A DNA stretch of 14,801 nt from an uncultured Clostridia bacterium. GTDB lineage: Bacteria; Bacillota_A; Clostridia; Oscillospirales; Oscillospiraceae. Under the pieces are notes generated by a model. It did no database searches and was not told the origin of the DNA. It saw only the letters and a program-made list of their open reading frames with translations. A program made the translations under genes and the position numbers. Below, one piece after another: positions 1-6,609 of the stretch. How positions within the stretch are numbered: the first letter of the stretch is position 1; every line of letters starts with the position of its first letter. The DNA is taken from positions 1-14,801 of the forward strand of contig CAMJQX010000017.1 of the NCBI GenBank assembly GCA_946408145.1, in the 5' to 3' direction.

Positions 1-269
1 TGCGTGTCCTCGTCCGCGTCAAGGAAGGCAACCGCGAGCGTACCCAGGCTTTCGAGGGCACGATCATTGCCAAGAAGCATGGCGGCATCAACGAGACCAT
101 CACCGTGCGCCGCATCTCCTACGGCGTCGGCTGCGAGAAGGTATTCCCCGTACATTCTCCCTCCATCGTCTCCGTGACCACCGTGCGCAAGGGCAAGGTC
201 CGCCGTGCCAAGCTGTATTACCTGCGCGACCGCGTGGGCAAGAAGGCCAAGGTCAAAGAGCGTCTGTAA
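1..269 (+). CDS. rplS: Large ribosomal subunit protein bL19 (3' part only)
   Basis: The reading frame enters at base 3 and gives 88 C-terminal residues of L19, ending in TAA at 267-269. L19 is a 50S protein lying near the interface with the 30S subunit. Recognisable pieces are the [12 protein letters not shown] and [12 protein letters not shown] stretches, the VFPVHSPSI segment, and the basic tail ([22 protein letters not shown] region) typical of the family. The family is usually about 115 residues, so roughly 27 N-terminal residues lie outside the window. In Bacillota rplS commonly ends the rpsP-rimM-trmD-rplS operon, with lepB and rbgA often close downstream. Here polysaccharide genes lie in between. 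Confidence 0.96.
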   Translation, partial: RVLVRVKEGNRERTQAFEGTIIAKKHGGINETITVRRISYGVGCEKVFPVHSPSIVSVTTVRKGKVRRAKLYYLRDRVGKKAKVKERL

Positions 270-282
270 TCGCTTCCATTGT

Positions 283-316
283 TTTTATGGCGTCTTCCTC
301 GGAAGGCGCCATAAAA
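283..316. terminator. Near-perfect palindrome after rplS, possible terminator
   Basis: The arms 283-298 and 301-316 pair over 16 positions with one G-T pair (TTTTATGGCG outside, complementary CGCCATAAAA on the other arm), with a tight TCCTCGGA apex. It starts 13 bases after the rplS stop, where a transcript end is expected. The T run is in the 5' arm and the A run in the 3' arm, so neither strand shows the classical stem followed by a T tract. It could equally be a 3'-end stabiliser or processing site. Confidence 0.5.
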
Positions 317-345
317 CATATCCGGCCGTTTTCCCTTTTGCCTGA

Positions 346-367
346 CTCCGCTTTTGCGGAGAGGAGG
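346..367 (+). promoter_or_regulatory. Small hairpin abutting a strong Shine-Dalgarno
   Basis: CTCCGC (346-351), a TTTT loop, and GCGGAG (356-361) form a 6-bp stem. Its 3' arm touches AGGAGG (362-367), which lies 7 bases before the ATG at 375. The strong Shine-Dalgarno decides the start of the downstream membrane protein. The hairpin may influence ribosome access, which is inference. Confidence 0.45.
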
Positions 368-374
368 TATATCT

Positions 375-1805
375 ATGAAAAGCTTTTTCAAAAACAACTG
401 GCTCACGCTTTTGATCGTGCTGCAGCCGATCCTGGATGTGGTGGCCTTCTTCTTCCAGAATGAGGTCGCGACTGTCGCGGGCTATATCCGCCTCGCCGTC
501 ATGATCGCGATGCCCGCCTGGGTGCTGATCACAAAGCGCGGCGGGAAGCGCTTCTGGATCGCGCTGGCGATCATGGCCTTTTACAGCGGCCTGCACGTGC
601 TCAACGGCTTTCGCAGCGGCTATATCAGCCTCTATTTCGACCTTTCCTATCTCGTCAAGGTGCTGCAGATGCCGGTGCTGGCCCTCTGCTTTGTCTGCCT
701 CATAGACGACGAGCAGACGAAGAGGCAGGCTTTTCGCGGTCTCTGGATCGCGGCGGGGCTGCTGGCCGTCATCCTGCTGGCCGCCTTCGTCACCGGCACC
801 GGCAACTCCACCTACGGCGAGGGCATCGGCTTCTCCGGCTGGGTCATCAACGACAACCGCAACGCCCACAGCATCATCCTCGTGACCCTCTCCGTCTTCT
901 CTGTCTGCCTCGCCGTTCTCAACGGGCGCAGGCTCTGGGCTGTGCTGATCCCCTTCGCCGTGACGGCGGGCTTTCTCACCAACGGGACCAAAGGCTGCTA
1001 CTATTCGCTCTTCGCGATCTTCGGCGGCTGGCTGCTCTTCCTTCTGCTCGACGCGATCGTGCACAGGAAAAGGCTGAAAAAGCGCCTGATCCTGGCGCTG
1101 GCCGCGCTCATGCTCGTCTCGGTCGTCATCTATCCCTACACGCCGCGCGCCAGAGTCAGCGAGGCGCAGGCCGGGGCCGTGCATGACGGCGAGATCGAGG
1201 CGGCGCTGCTGGAGATGAACATCGACATCAGCAAGATGACGCCGGAGCAGCGCTTCAAGGACCCGCAGGTGCGCGAGGTCTTCTCCTATTACTACCTGCG
1301 CTATATGGTCGGCGTTTTGCCGGACCTTTTCGACCGCTTCGGCATGGATCGCGTGCTGCAGTGGTTCGACATGAGCACCGATGTGGCGAGGCTCATCGAT
1401 ACGCGGCAGATCAAGCTCTGCTACGCGGGCCTTCTCTGGGAGGAATGCGATCTTCAGACCAGGCTCGTCGGCTTCGAGATCTCCGAGCTCGGCTTTGACG
1501 GTACGCACGATCTGGAAAACGACTGGCCGGCGCTATATTATTACTACGGCTATTTCGGCCTGGTCCTGTACGGGCTGTTCGTGCTGATCTTCGTGCTGCG
1601 CATGCTGCGGAAGCTCTTTTCCGATTTCCGCGGCAGCCTCACCGAAGAGAACTTCTCTCTCGCGCTCAGCCTTGCGCTGCTGCTCGGCCTGGCGCAGTTT
1701 TCCGGCGCGGTGCTGCGGCGGCCGAATGTGTCGATCTATCTGGCGCTGGTGCTGGGGCTGATCTGGTACCAGACCCGGAAGGAGGCGGGCGCGGATGAAG
1801 CTTAG
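375..1805 (+). CDS. O-antigen ligase/polymerase-like polytopic membrane protein
   Basis: A 476-residue, strongly hydrophobic protein with roughly ten membrane segments. Five or more lie in the first 250 residues, and two or three after residue 388. Between them is a large soluble loop (about 255-385), probably extracytoplasmic. This layout, with LTNGTKG at 201-207 at the end of a membrane helix and a DLENDWPALYYYYGYFG stretch just before the late helices, resembles O-antigen ligase (WaaL/Wzy superfamily) proteins that polymerise or transfer undecaprenyl-linked glycans. The ATG at 375 is chosen because AGGAGG sits 7 bases upstream; the frame stays open only 7 codons further. The stop overlaps the next gene by 11 bases, so the two are translated together. 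No clear promoter is visible in 270-374. The family assignment is moderately secure; the polymer and acceptor are unknown. Confidence 0.72.
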   Translation: MKSFFKNNWLTLLIVLQPILDVVAFFFQNEVATVAGYIRLAVMIAMPAWVLITKRGGKRFWIALAIMAFYSGLHVLNGFRSGYISLYFDLSYLVKVLQMPVLALCFVCLIDDEQTKRQAFRGLWIAAGLLAVILLAAFVTGTGNSTYGEGIGFSGWVINDNRNAHSIILVTLSVFSVCLAVLNGRRLWAVLIPFAVTAGFLTNGTKGCYYSLFAIFGGWLLFLLLDAIVHRKRLKKRLILALAALMLVSVVIYPYTPRARVSEAQAGAVHDGEIEAALLEMNIDISKMTPEQRFKDPQVREVFSYYYLRYMVGVLPDLFDRFGMDRVLQWFDMSTDVARLIDTRQIKLCYAGLLWEECDLQTRLVGFEISELGFDGTHDLENDWPALYYYYGYFGLVLYGLFVLIFVLRMLRKLFSDFRGSLTEENFSLALSLALLLGLAQFSGAVLRRPNVSIYLALVLGLIWYQTRKEAGADEA

Positions 1806-2727
1806 CGTCATCGTACCCGTCTACAGGGCGGAGAGCTATCTGCGCCGCTGTGTGGACTCGCTGCTCGCGCAGGAGCTCGACGATTATGAGATCATCCTTG
1901 TGGACGACGGTTCCCCCGACGGCTCCGGCGCGATCTGCGACGAGTATGCCGCGCGCGGCGGGCGCGTCCGCTGCCTGCACATAGACAACGGCGGGCAGGG
2001 GAGAGCGCGCAACAGGGGCATGGACATCGCCGGCGGCGAGTATCTGGGCTTTGTGGACAGCGACGACTGGGTGGAGCCGGACATGTACCCGAAGCTCCTG
2101 GCTGCGGCTGAACGCGAGCGGGCGGACGTCGCCGTGTGCGGCATCCGCGCGCTGCATGAGGACGGACACGCAGAGAGCCTCCCGGTCTGGAAGGAGGGCA
2201 ATCCGATGGCCGCGGCGGGCTCTGCCTGCAACAAGCTCTTCCGCCGCGAGGCGGTCGGGGAGATCCGTTTCCCCGAAGGCCTCTGGTATGAGGATTTCGG
2301 CTTTTCGGCAAAGCTCCTGATGCGCTCGAAAAAGACGGTTTATCTCCCGGAAGAGCTCTATGACTACCGCGTCGGCCAGCCCTCGACCATGAACAACGAG
2401 AACGCCCGCAAAAATCTGGACATGCTCGAGATCATGGAGGATCTGCGGGAGTTCACCGAAGCGGAGGGCAGCCGGGACGATTTTGAATACCTTCTCATCA
2501 GCCATGTGCTGCTCGACTCGGTCAACCGTCTCTCCCTGCAGCACACGCCGACGAAGCTCGAGGTGATCTGGCTGATGCGCGCCTATGTGCGCGAGCACAT
2601 CCCGCGCCTGACACAGTGCAGAGCCTGGCAGAAGGAGACGCGAAACCGCCGCATCATCATGAAGCTCAACTATGACGGGCTGGAAGATCTGTCAAAGCTG
2701 ATTCTGAAAGTAAAAAAGGCAATATAA
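1795..2727 (+). CDS. GT2-family glycosyltransferase (GT-A fold)
   Basis: A 310-residue cytoplasmic enzyme expected to transfer a sugar from a nucleotide-sugar donor to a lipid-linked or growing glycan. The N-terminus MKLSVIVPVYRAESYL is the classic GT2 first strand. VDDGS is at 36-40 (nucleotide binding), GQGRARNRG follows at 67-75, FVDSDDW at 86-92 gives the DxD-type metal-binding motif, and a WYED motif at 164-167 supplies the likely catalytic base. The C-terminal third (from about 200) is variable and helical, as usual in acceptor-binding regions. Its ATG lies inside the last codons of the upstream membrane protein (11-base overlap), which argues that both act on the same polymer. It resembles the minus-strand GT2 gene that follows, so the two look paralogous. 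The donor sugar cannot be read from sequence. Confidence 0.9.
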   Translation: MKLSVIVPVYRAESYLRRCVDSLLAQELDDYEIILVDDGSPDGSGAICDEYAARGGRVRCLHIDNGGQGRARNRGMDIAGGEYLGFVDSDDWVEPDMYPKLLAAAERERADVAVCGIRALHEDGHAESLPVWKEGNPMAAAGSACNKLFRREAVGEIRFPEGLWYEDFGFSAKLLMRSKKTVYLPEELYDYRVGQPSTMNNENARKNLDMLEIMEDLREFTEAEGSRDDFEYLLISHVLLDSVNRLSLQHTPTKLEVIWLMRAYVREHIPRLTQCRAWQKETRNRRIIMKLNYDGLEDLSKLILKVKKAI

Positions 2728-2764
2728 AGAAGAACGGCTGTGCTTTTTCACAGCCGTTCTTCTT
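2727..2764. terminator. Bidirectional terminator between convergent glycosyltransferase genes
   Basis: A perfect 16-bp stem (2727-2742 with 2749-2764) closes a CTTTTT loop. The outer pairs are A/T-rich, so either transcript ends in a U-rich arm (TTCTTCTT). It begins at the stop codon of the plus-strand gene and lies 10 bases from the stop of the minus-strand gene, so it can serve both. Confidence 0.88.
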
Positions 2765-2774
2765 CATATTTGTG

Positions 2775-3761
2775 TTAACCTGTCTTCTTTTTCGCCTCGT
2801 TGAGCTTCAGCAGCGCGTGCAGGAGCATACGCCGCCTGCGCAGAATCAGCGAGAGCAGCAGGCGATGCTTCTTCGGCCAGGAGCGTATATAGGGGTTGTC
2901 GCGCCAGCCGGGGAAGCGGGCGAGATAATCGCTGACAAGCGCGTCCTGCACCGGGCTTTTCGGGTCGATAAGATTCACGCGCGTCGAGCTGGTGAGCAGC
3001 TCGTGGTAGGCGGCCATGGCCTCCAGCTCCGGAAGATACCGTTCAAGCGCCCCGTTCTGCCTATAATCTTCCATGACGGTCTCGACGGCATCGAGCATTT
3101 CGAGGTTCCGCGAAGCGTCGGCATTGCGCGTGATGGAGCCGTCGCGCTGCAGATAGCGGTACCAAGCCTGCGGGAGATAACGGATCTGCCCGGCGCGCAG
3201 ATAGAGCCGCGGGATCGTGGCAAGATCCTCAAACCACTTCCGGTCGGGGAAGGAAATGCCGTTTTCGGTAAATAAACTTCTGCGCCAGAGCTTGTTGACC
3301 GCGTTGGGCGGTGCAAGCAGCAGGGCGGGATGATCCGGGAACAGAAAGCTGCCGTCCCGTTCGCAGCCCTTGTGATAACGCAGCTCCCGCCCCGATCCAT
3401 CCACGCTGACAAAGTCGAACACGCCGAGGTCAAAGCTGCCGTCGAGCGCGTCGAGAATCGCGGCCGGCGCGCCGGGAGAGAGCGTGTCGTCGCTGTCGAG
3501 GAAGAGCAGATAGTCTCCCCGCGCGAGTGAAATGCCGACATTCCGCGCATGGCCGAGGCCGCCGTTCGGCGTGGTGACGGGTTTTACGAGACCGGGGAAG
3601 CGCTCGGCGTATTCGGCCAGAATGGCAGGGGAGGCGTCGTTCGAGCCGTCGTCGACGGCGATGATCTCATAGTCCGTCAAACCCGGAACGATGACCGAGT
3701 CGAGACAGGCTGCCAGATAGTCCTGCACGTTATAGATCGGTATCACGACGCTCAGTTTCAT
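2775..3761 (-). CDS. GT2-family glycosyltransferase (GT-A fold)
   Basis: A 328-residue GT2 enzyme. MKLSVVIPIYNVQDYL opens the fold, VDDGS is at 36-40, GGLGHARNVG at 67-76, FLDSDD at 87-92 is the metal-binding motif, and WFED at 176-179 matches the GT2 catalytic-base motif. The frame is open upstream to 3806, but those codons overlap the TATAAT box of its promoter. The ATG at 3761 starts exactly at the family's first strand and has AAAGGAGG upstream (spacing about 11), so I start there. The last residues are basic (about KLNEAKKKTG), suggesting membrane-surface association. It converges on the other GT2 gene and shares its terminator, but has its own promoter facing away from lepB. It probably works on the same cell-surface glycan, which is inference. 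Confidence 0.9.
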   Translation of the reverse strand: MKLSVVIPIYNVQDYLAACLDSVIVPGLTDYEIIAVDDGSNDASPAILAEYAERFPGLVKPVTTPNGGLGHARNVGISLARGDYLLFLDSDDTLSPGAPAAILDALDGSFDLGVFDFVSVDGSGRELRYHKGCERDGSFLFPDHPALLLAPPNAVNKLWRRSLFTENGISFPDRKWFEDLATIPRLYLRAGQIRYLPQAWYRYLQRDGSITRNADASRNLEMLDAVETVMEDYRQNGALERYLPELEAMAAYHELLTSSTRVNLIDPKSPVQDALVSDYLARFPGWRDNPYIRSWPKKHRLLLSLILRRRRMLLHALLKLNEAKKKTG

Positions 3762-3797
3762 CGTCGGCAGCGCCTCCTTTCTCTCCCGTATAAACGT

Positions 3798-3826
3798 ATT
3801 ATACACCCCGCGGGGGCGGGGAGCAA
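3798..3826 (-). promoter_or_regulatory. Sigma-A-type promoter for the minus-strand glycosyltransferase gene
   Basis: On the minus strand, TTGCTC (3826-3821) and a consensus TATAAT (3803-3798) are separated by 17 bases. The spacer holds the perfect palindrome CCCCGCGGGG (3806-3815). Transcription would begin near 3791, about 30 bases before the ATG at 3761. Confidence 0.75.
3806..3815. repeat. 10-bp GC palindrome inside a promoter spacer
   Basis: CCCCGCGGGG is perfectly self-complementary and lies wholly between the -35 and -10 boxes of the minus-strand promoter. It is a possible operator half-site pair, but no regulator is known from this window. Confidence 0.4.
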
Positions 3827-3834
3827 ATAAAATC

Positions 3835-3863
3835 TTGCGCCGGACGGAGCAAAGGAGTATAAT
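3835..3863 (+). promoter_or_regulatory. Sigma-A-type promoter for the lepB operon
   Basis: TTGCGC (3835-3840), a 17-base spacer and consensus TATAAT (3858-3863) face away from the minus-strand promoter; the two -35 boxes are only 8 bases apart. The predicted start near 3870 gives a leader of about 29 bases before the lepB ATG at 3899. The 8-base direct repeat GGAGCAAA occurs at 3820-3827 and 3846-3853. Confidence 0.78.
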
Positions 3864-3898
3864 ACAGTGAAAATTTATGTGTGCTGTGAGGCATCATC

Positions 3899-4492
3899 AT
3901 GAGCGAAAAAAGCAAAAGCAAAAGACAGCTGGAAAAAGAAGCCTACGAGAACCTGCCGCCCGATCAGAAGCTGCGCAAGGATATCTACGACTGGATCATG
4001 AGCATGCTGATCGCGCTCGTGGCCTGCGTGGCGCTGTTTGTTTTCTTTATCCGCATCATCGACGTTTCCGGTACCTCCATGGTGCCGACGCTCCATCATG
4101 AGGACAAGATGTTCGTCTCCAACCTCCTCTACAAGCCCGAAGTGGGCGACGTGATCGTCTTCAAGACCGACAGCTACGATCCCAACAAGGCGCTCGTCAA
4201 GCGCGTGATCGCCACCGAGGGGCAGACGGTGAACATCGACTTTGACAACGGCATCGTCTACATCGACGGCGTCCCCATCCAGGAGGACTATATCGCCGAG
4301 GTCACGCATACGAAGCTGGACTTCATCGGTCCGAAGAAGGTGCCGGACGGCTGCGTCTTCGTGATGGGCGACAACCGCAACATGTCCACCGACAGCCGCA
4401 AGGCCGAGATCGGCATGGTGGACAACCGCATGATCCTCGGCCGCGCCTACGCGATCATCTTCCCGATTTCGGAGATCCGCTGGATCTACTGA
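3899..4492 (+). CDS. lepB: Type I signal peptidase
   Basis: A 197-residue membrane-bound serine protease (family S26) that removes signal peptides from exported proteins on the outer face of the cytoplasmic membrane. A short basic cytoplasmic head is followed by one membrane segment at about 31-53. The nucleophile is Ser60 in SGTSMVPTL and the general base Lys101 in LVKRVIATEG, the Ser-Lys dyad. The FVMGDNRNMSTDSR box (154-167) is the conserved C-terminal signature. A single N-terminal anchor and this length match the Gram-positive Sip type. The ATG at 3899 follows GTGAGG (3886-3891). It is the first gene of an operon: rbgA starts 16 bases after the stop. lepB near rplS and rbgA is a common Bacillota arrangement. 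Confidence 0.95.
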   Translation: MSEKSKSKRQLEKEAYENLPPDQKLRKDIYDWIMSMLIALVACVALFVFFIRIIDVSGTSMVPTLHHEDKMFVSNLLYKPEVGDVIVFKTDSYDPNKALVKRVIATEGQTVNIDFDNGIVYIDGVPIQEDYIAEVTHTKLDFIGPKKVPDGCVFVMGDNRNMSTDSRKAEIGMVDNRMILGRAYAIIFPISEIRWIY

Positions 4493-4508
4493 GAAGAACA
4501 GGAACAGA

Positions 4509-5378
4509 ATGCAGTACGAAAAAATGAACATCCAATGGTTCCCCGGTCATATGACCAAGGCCCAGCGGATGATCGAAGAGAATATCAAGCTGGTCGATGC
4601 GGTATGCGAGATCCTCGACGCCCGCATCCCGCGCGCCAGCCGCAATCCCGACATCGACAGACTCGCAGGCGGCAAGCCGCGCCTTGTGATCCTGAACCGG
4701 ACGGATCTGGCCGATCCCGCCGCCACCGCGGCCTGGAGAAAGCATTTCGAGTCGATGGGGCTGGCCGTTCTGGAAACGGATGCCAAGAGCGGGAAAGGCG
4801 TGAAGGACTTCGTCCCTGCGGTGCGGCGGCTGCTGGCCGACAAACTGGCCGAATACGAGGCCAGGGGCCAGGCAGGCCGCCCGCTTCGCGTCATGATCCT
4901 GGGCATCCCGAATGTCGGCAAATCCACCTTTATCAACAAGGTCGCGGGCCGGAAAGCCGCCATCGCCGGGGACAAGCCAGGCGTGACCCGCGGCAAGCAG
5001 TGGATCAGCATCGACCGCGGGCTGGATCTGCTCGACACGCCCGGCATCCTCTGGCCGAAGTTCGACAGCCAGGAGGTCGGCGAGATGCTCGCCGTCACCA
5101 ACGCCATCAAGGCGGACGTGCTCGACAAGGAGACGCTCGGGGCGAATTTCATGCTGCGCCTGCGGGAGCATTACCCCGACGCCCTGCGTGAGCGCTACAG
5201 GATGGAGCCCGACCCTGAGGCCAACGGCTACGAGCTGCTGGAGGCGGCGGCAAAGAAGCGCGGTTTTCTCGTCTCACGCGGCGAGTATGACATCGAACGC
5301 ATGGCGAACACCCTGCTCGGCGAATATCACGACGGAAAGCTCGGCAGGCTGACGCTGGAGTATCCGGAAGAGGATTGA
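4509..5378 (+). CDS. rbgA: Ribosome biogenesis GTPase RbgA (YlqF)
   Basis: A 289-residue circularly permuted GTPase that acts late in 50S subunit assembly. The signature IQWFPGHMTKA begins at residue 8. The G motifs run in permuted order: G4 NRTD at 63-66, G5 DAKSG at 91-95, G1 GIPNVGKST at 132-140, G2 Thr160 and G3 DTPG at 176-179. The C-terminal part (about 200-289) is the RNA-binding helical domain. G4 is NRTD instead of the usual NKxD, a conservative change. Start: the ATG at 4509 has AGGA six bases upstream, whereas Met6 (4524), which matches the shorter start in some homologues, has no clear ribosome binding site. It lies 16 bases after lepB and one base before rnhB. Confidence 0.95.
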   Translation: MQYEKMNIQWFPGHMTKAQRMIEENIKLVDAVCEILDARIPRASRNPDIDRLAGGKPRLVILNRTDLADPAATAAWRKHFESMGLAVLETDAKSGKGVKDFVPAVRRLLADKLAEYEARGQAGRPLRVMILGIPNVGKSTFINKVAGRKAAIAGDKPGVTRGKQWISIDRGLDLLDTPGILWPKFDSQEVGEMLAVTNAIKADVLDKETLGANFMLRLREHYPDALRERYRMEPDPEANGYELLEAAAKKRGFLVSRGEYDIERMANTLLGEYHDGKLGRLTLEYPEED

Positions 5379-5379
5379 G

Positions 5380-5976
5380 ATGGACCTGTGGGAACTGGAA
5401 AACGAGATCTACGAAGAGGGCTTTGAGCTCCTCTGCGGCGTCGATGAGGCGGGGCGCGGCCCGCTCGCCGGGCCTGTCTACGCGGCGGCCGTGATCCTGC
5501 CGCGCGATCTCGTGATCGCCGGGCTCAACGACTCGAAAAAGCTCACGGAAAAGAAGCGCGAGGCTCTGTTCGACCCGATCTGCGAGGCGGCGATCTGTTA
5601 CGCCGTCGCCCGCGCGGAGGTCGAGGAGATCGAGACGCTCAACATCCTCAACGCGACCTTTCTCGCCATGAACCGCGCGATCGGGCAGCTCTCTCCCGCG
5701 CCTTCGCTCGCACTGATCGACGGCAACCGCGATACCGGCATCCGCTATCCGAGCCGTACGGTGATCAAGGGCGACGGGCGCTGCGCGGACATCGCTGCGG
5801 CCTCGGTGCTCGCCAAGGTCAGCCGTGACCGTTATATGCTGGAAATGGCAGAACGCTATCCGCAGTACGGCTTTGAAGCGCACAAGGGCTACGGCACCGC
5901 GGCGCACTACGCAGCGCTGCGCGAATTCGGCCCGTCGCCGATCCACCGCCTGAGTTTCCTGAAGAAGATGCACTGA
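5380..5976 (+). CDS. rnhB: Ribonuclease HII
   Basis: A 198-residue endonuclease that cuts RNA in RNA-DNA hybrids and at single ribonucleotides in DNA. The type 2 RNase H active site is complete: Asp22 and Glu23 in VDEAGRGPLAGP, Asp114 in LIDGN, and Asp132 in KGDGRCADIAAASVLAKVSRD. The GYGTAAHYAAL and SPIHRLSF stretches near the C-terminus are also typical. The ATG follows the rbgA stop by one base and the stop overlaps the yraN start (TGATG), so translation is probably coupled. The order rbgA-rnhB-yraN is widely conserved. Confidence 0.97.
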   Translation: MDLWELENEIYEEGFELLCGVDEAGRGPLAGPVYAAAVILPRDLVIAGLNDSKKLTEKKREALFDPICEAAICYAVARAEVEEIETLNILNATFLAMNRAIGQLSPAPSLALIDGNRDTGIRYPSRTVIKGDGRCADIAAASVLAKVSRDRYMLEMAERYPQYGFEAHKGYGTAAHYAALREFGPSPIHRLSFLKKMH

Positions 5977-6338
5977 TGATGGACAACAGACAGAAGGGCA
6001 GCTGGGGCGAGGAGCGCGCCGCGCGCTACCTCCGCCTGCGGGCCTATCGGATCCTTGAGAAAAACTACCGCTGCCGCCTGGGAGAGATCGACCTGATCGC
6101 CCGCAGGGGCGGCTTCCTCGTGTTTGTGGAGGTCAAGCTGCGCAAGTCGGATCGCTTCGGCGCGGCGCGCGAATTCGTCGGCCGTGCCAAGCAGGAGCGG
6201 ATCCTGGCTACGGCGCAGCTCTGGATGCTGGAGCACGAGACCTCTCTTCAGCCCCGCTTCGACGTGATCGAGATCTACGCGCCCGAGGGTCCGGAGGGCA
6301 GAGTGAAGATCAATCATATAGAAAACGCGTTTATGTAA
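5976..6338 (+). CDS. yraN: YraN family (UPF0102) nuclease-like protein
   Basis: A 120-residue protein with a restriction-endonuclease-like core: GSWGEERAARYL near the N-terminus, then Glu37 and Asp39 in GEIDLIA and Glu52/Lys54 in VFVEVK, which reproduce the E/D...ExK pattern of the superfamily. The family's biological role is poorly defined; a nuclease role in DNA processing is inferred from the fold and from its constant linkage to rnhB. The start is ATG at 5976, overlapping the rnhB stop; a second ATG follows immediately at 5979. It is the last gene of the lepB operon and converges on the DUF1540 gene. Confidence 0.93.
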   Translation: MMDNRQKGSWGEERAARYLRLRAYRILEKNYRCRLGEIDLIARRGGFLVFVEVKLRKSDRFGAAREFVGRAKQERILATAQLWMLEHETSLQPRFDVIEIYAPEGPEGRVKINHIENAFM

Positions 6339-6357
6339 GGCGGCGGATACCGCCCTT
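6337..6357. terminator. Weak hairpin between yraN and the DUF1540 gene
   Basis: AAGGCGG (6337-6343) pairs with CCGCCCTT (6350-6357) with a one-base bulge and a CGGATA loop. It sits in the 23-base gap between two convergent stops. There is no good T tract, so terminator function is only suggested. Confidence 0.35.
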
Positions 6358-6361
6358 GCCG

Positions 6362-6535
6362 TCAGCTCGTGCCTCTGGGGCAGAAGGTAGAGCAATAGGT
6401 CTCTCCCTTGCTGGCGGCTTTTTCGTTCTGTACGCTGATGCGGCCGGCGCAGCAGCGGCAGTCGATGGTATTGTACTTGCAGTTGGTCACGTCGCAGCCG
6501 ACGCCAGGATTCGGCTCATATGCCTTGTTCTTCAT
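6362..6535 (-). CDS. DUF1540 domain small cysteine-rich protein
   Basis: A 57-residue protein with seven cysteines (14, 19, 26, 28, 29, 48, 52). The VGCDVTNCKYN stretch, the CRCCAGRISV middle and the ETYCSTFCP end match DUF1540, a short Cys-rich domain common in Clostridia, presumably metal-binding; its function is not established. The frame is open back to 6568, but the ATG at 6535 has GAGGTGA five bases upstream and starts just before the domain, so I use it. It is the only minus-strand gene between 3.9 and 14.8 kb, lying between convergent yraN and a divergent phosphoesterase gene, in a 74-base gap where I see no convincing promoter. Confidence 0.85.
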   Translation of the reverse strand: MKNKAYEPNPGVGCDVTNCKYNTIDCRCCAGRISVQNEKAASKGETYCSTFCPRGTS

Positions 6536-6609
6536 CTCGCTCACCTCGTTTGGATTGGATTCTCCCATAGTTTTCGTAAAGCTCCGTTTTTTATACAGAG
6601 GATATCATC

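Noticed and set aside
285..1508. 407-codon minus-strand frame antisense to the membrane protein gene
   Set aside because: Highly charged His/Asp/Glu-rich shadow composition. The plus-strand frame has a strong Shine-Dalgarno and a coherent membrane topology.
1666..2598. 310-codon minus-strand frame antisense to the first GT2 gene
   Set aside because: The plus-strand frame has complete GT2 motifs; the antisense product has none.
6536..6609. Possible divergent promoters between the DUF1540 and phosphoesterase genes (for example TATACA at 6592-6597)
   Set aside because: No -35 element at acceptable spacing on either strand, so too weak to list as a feature.
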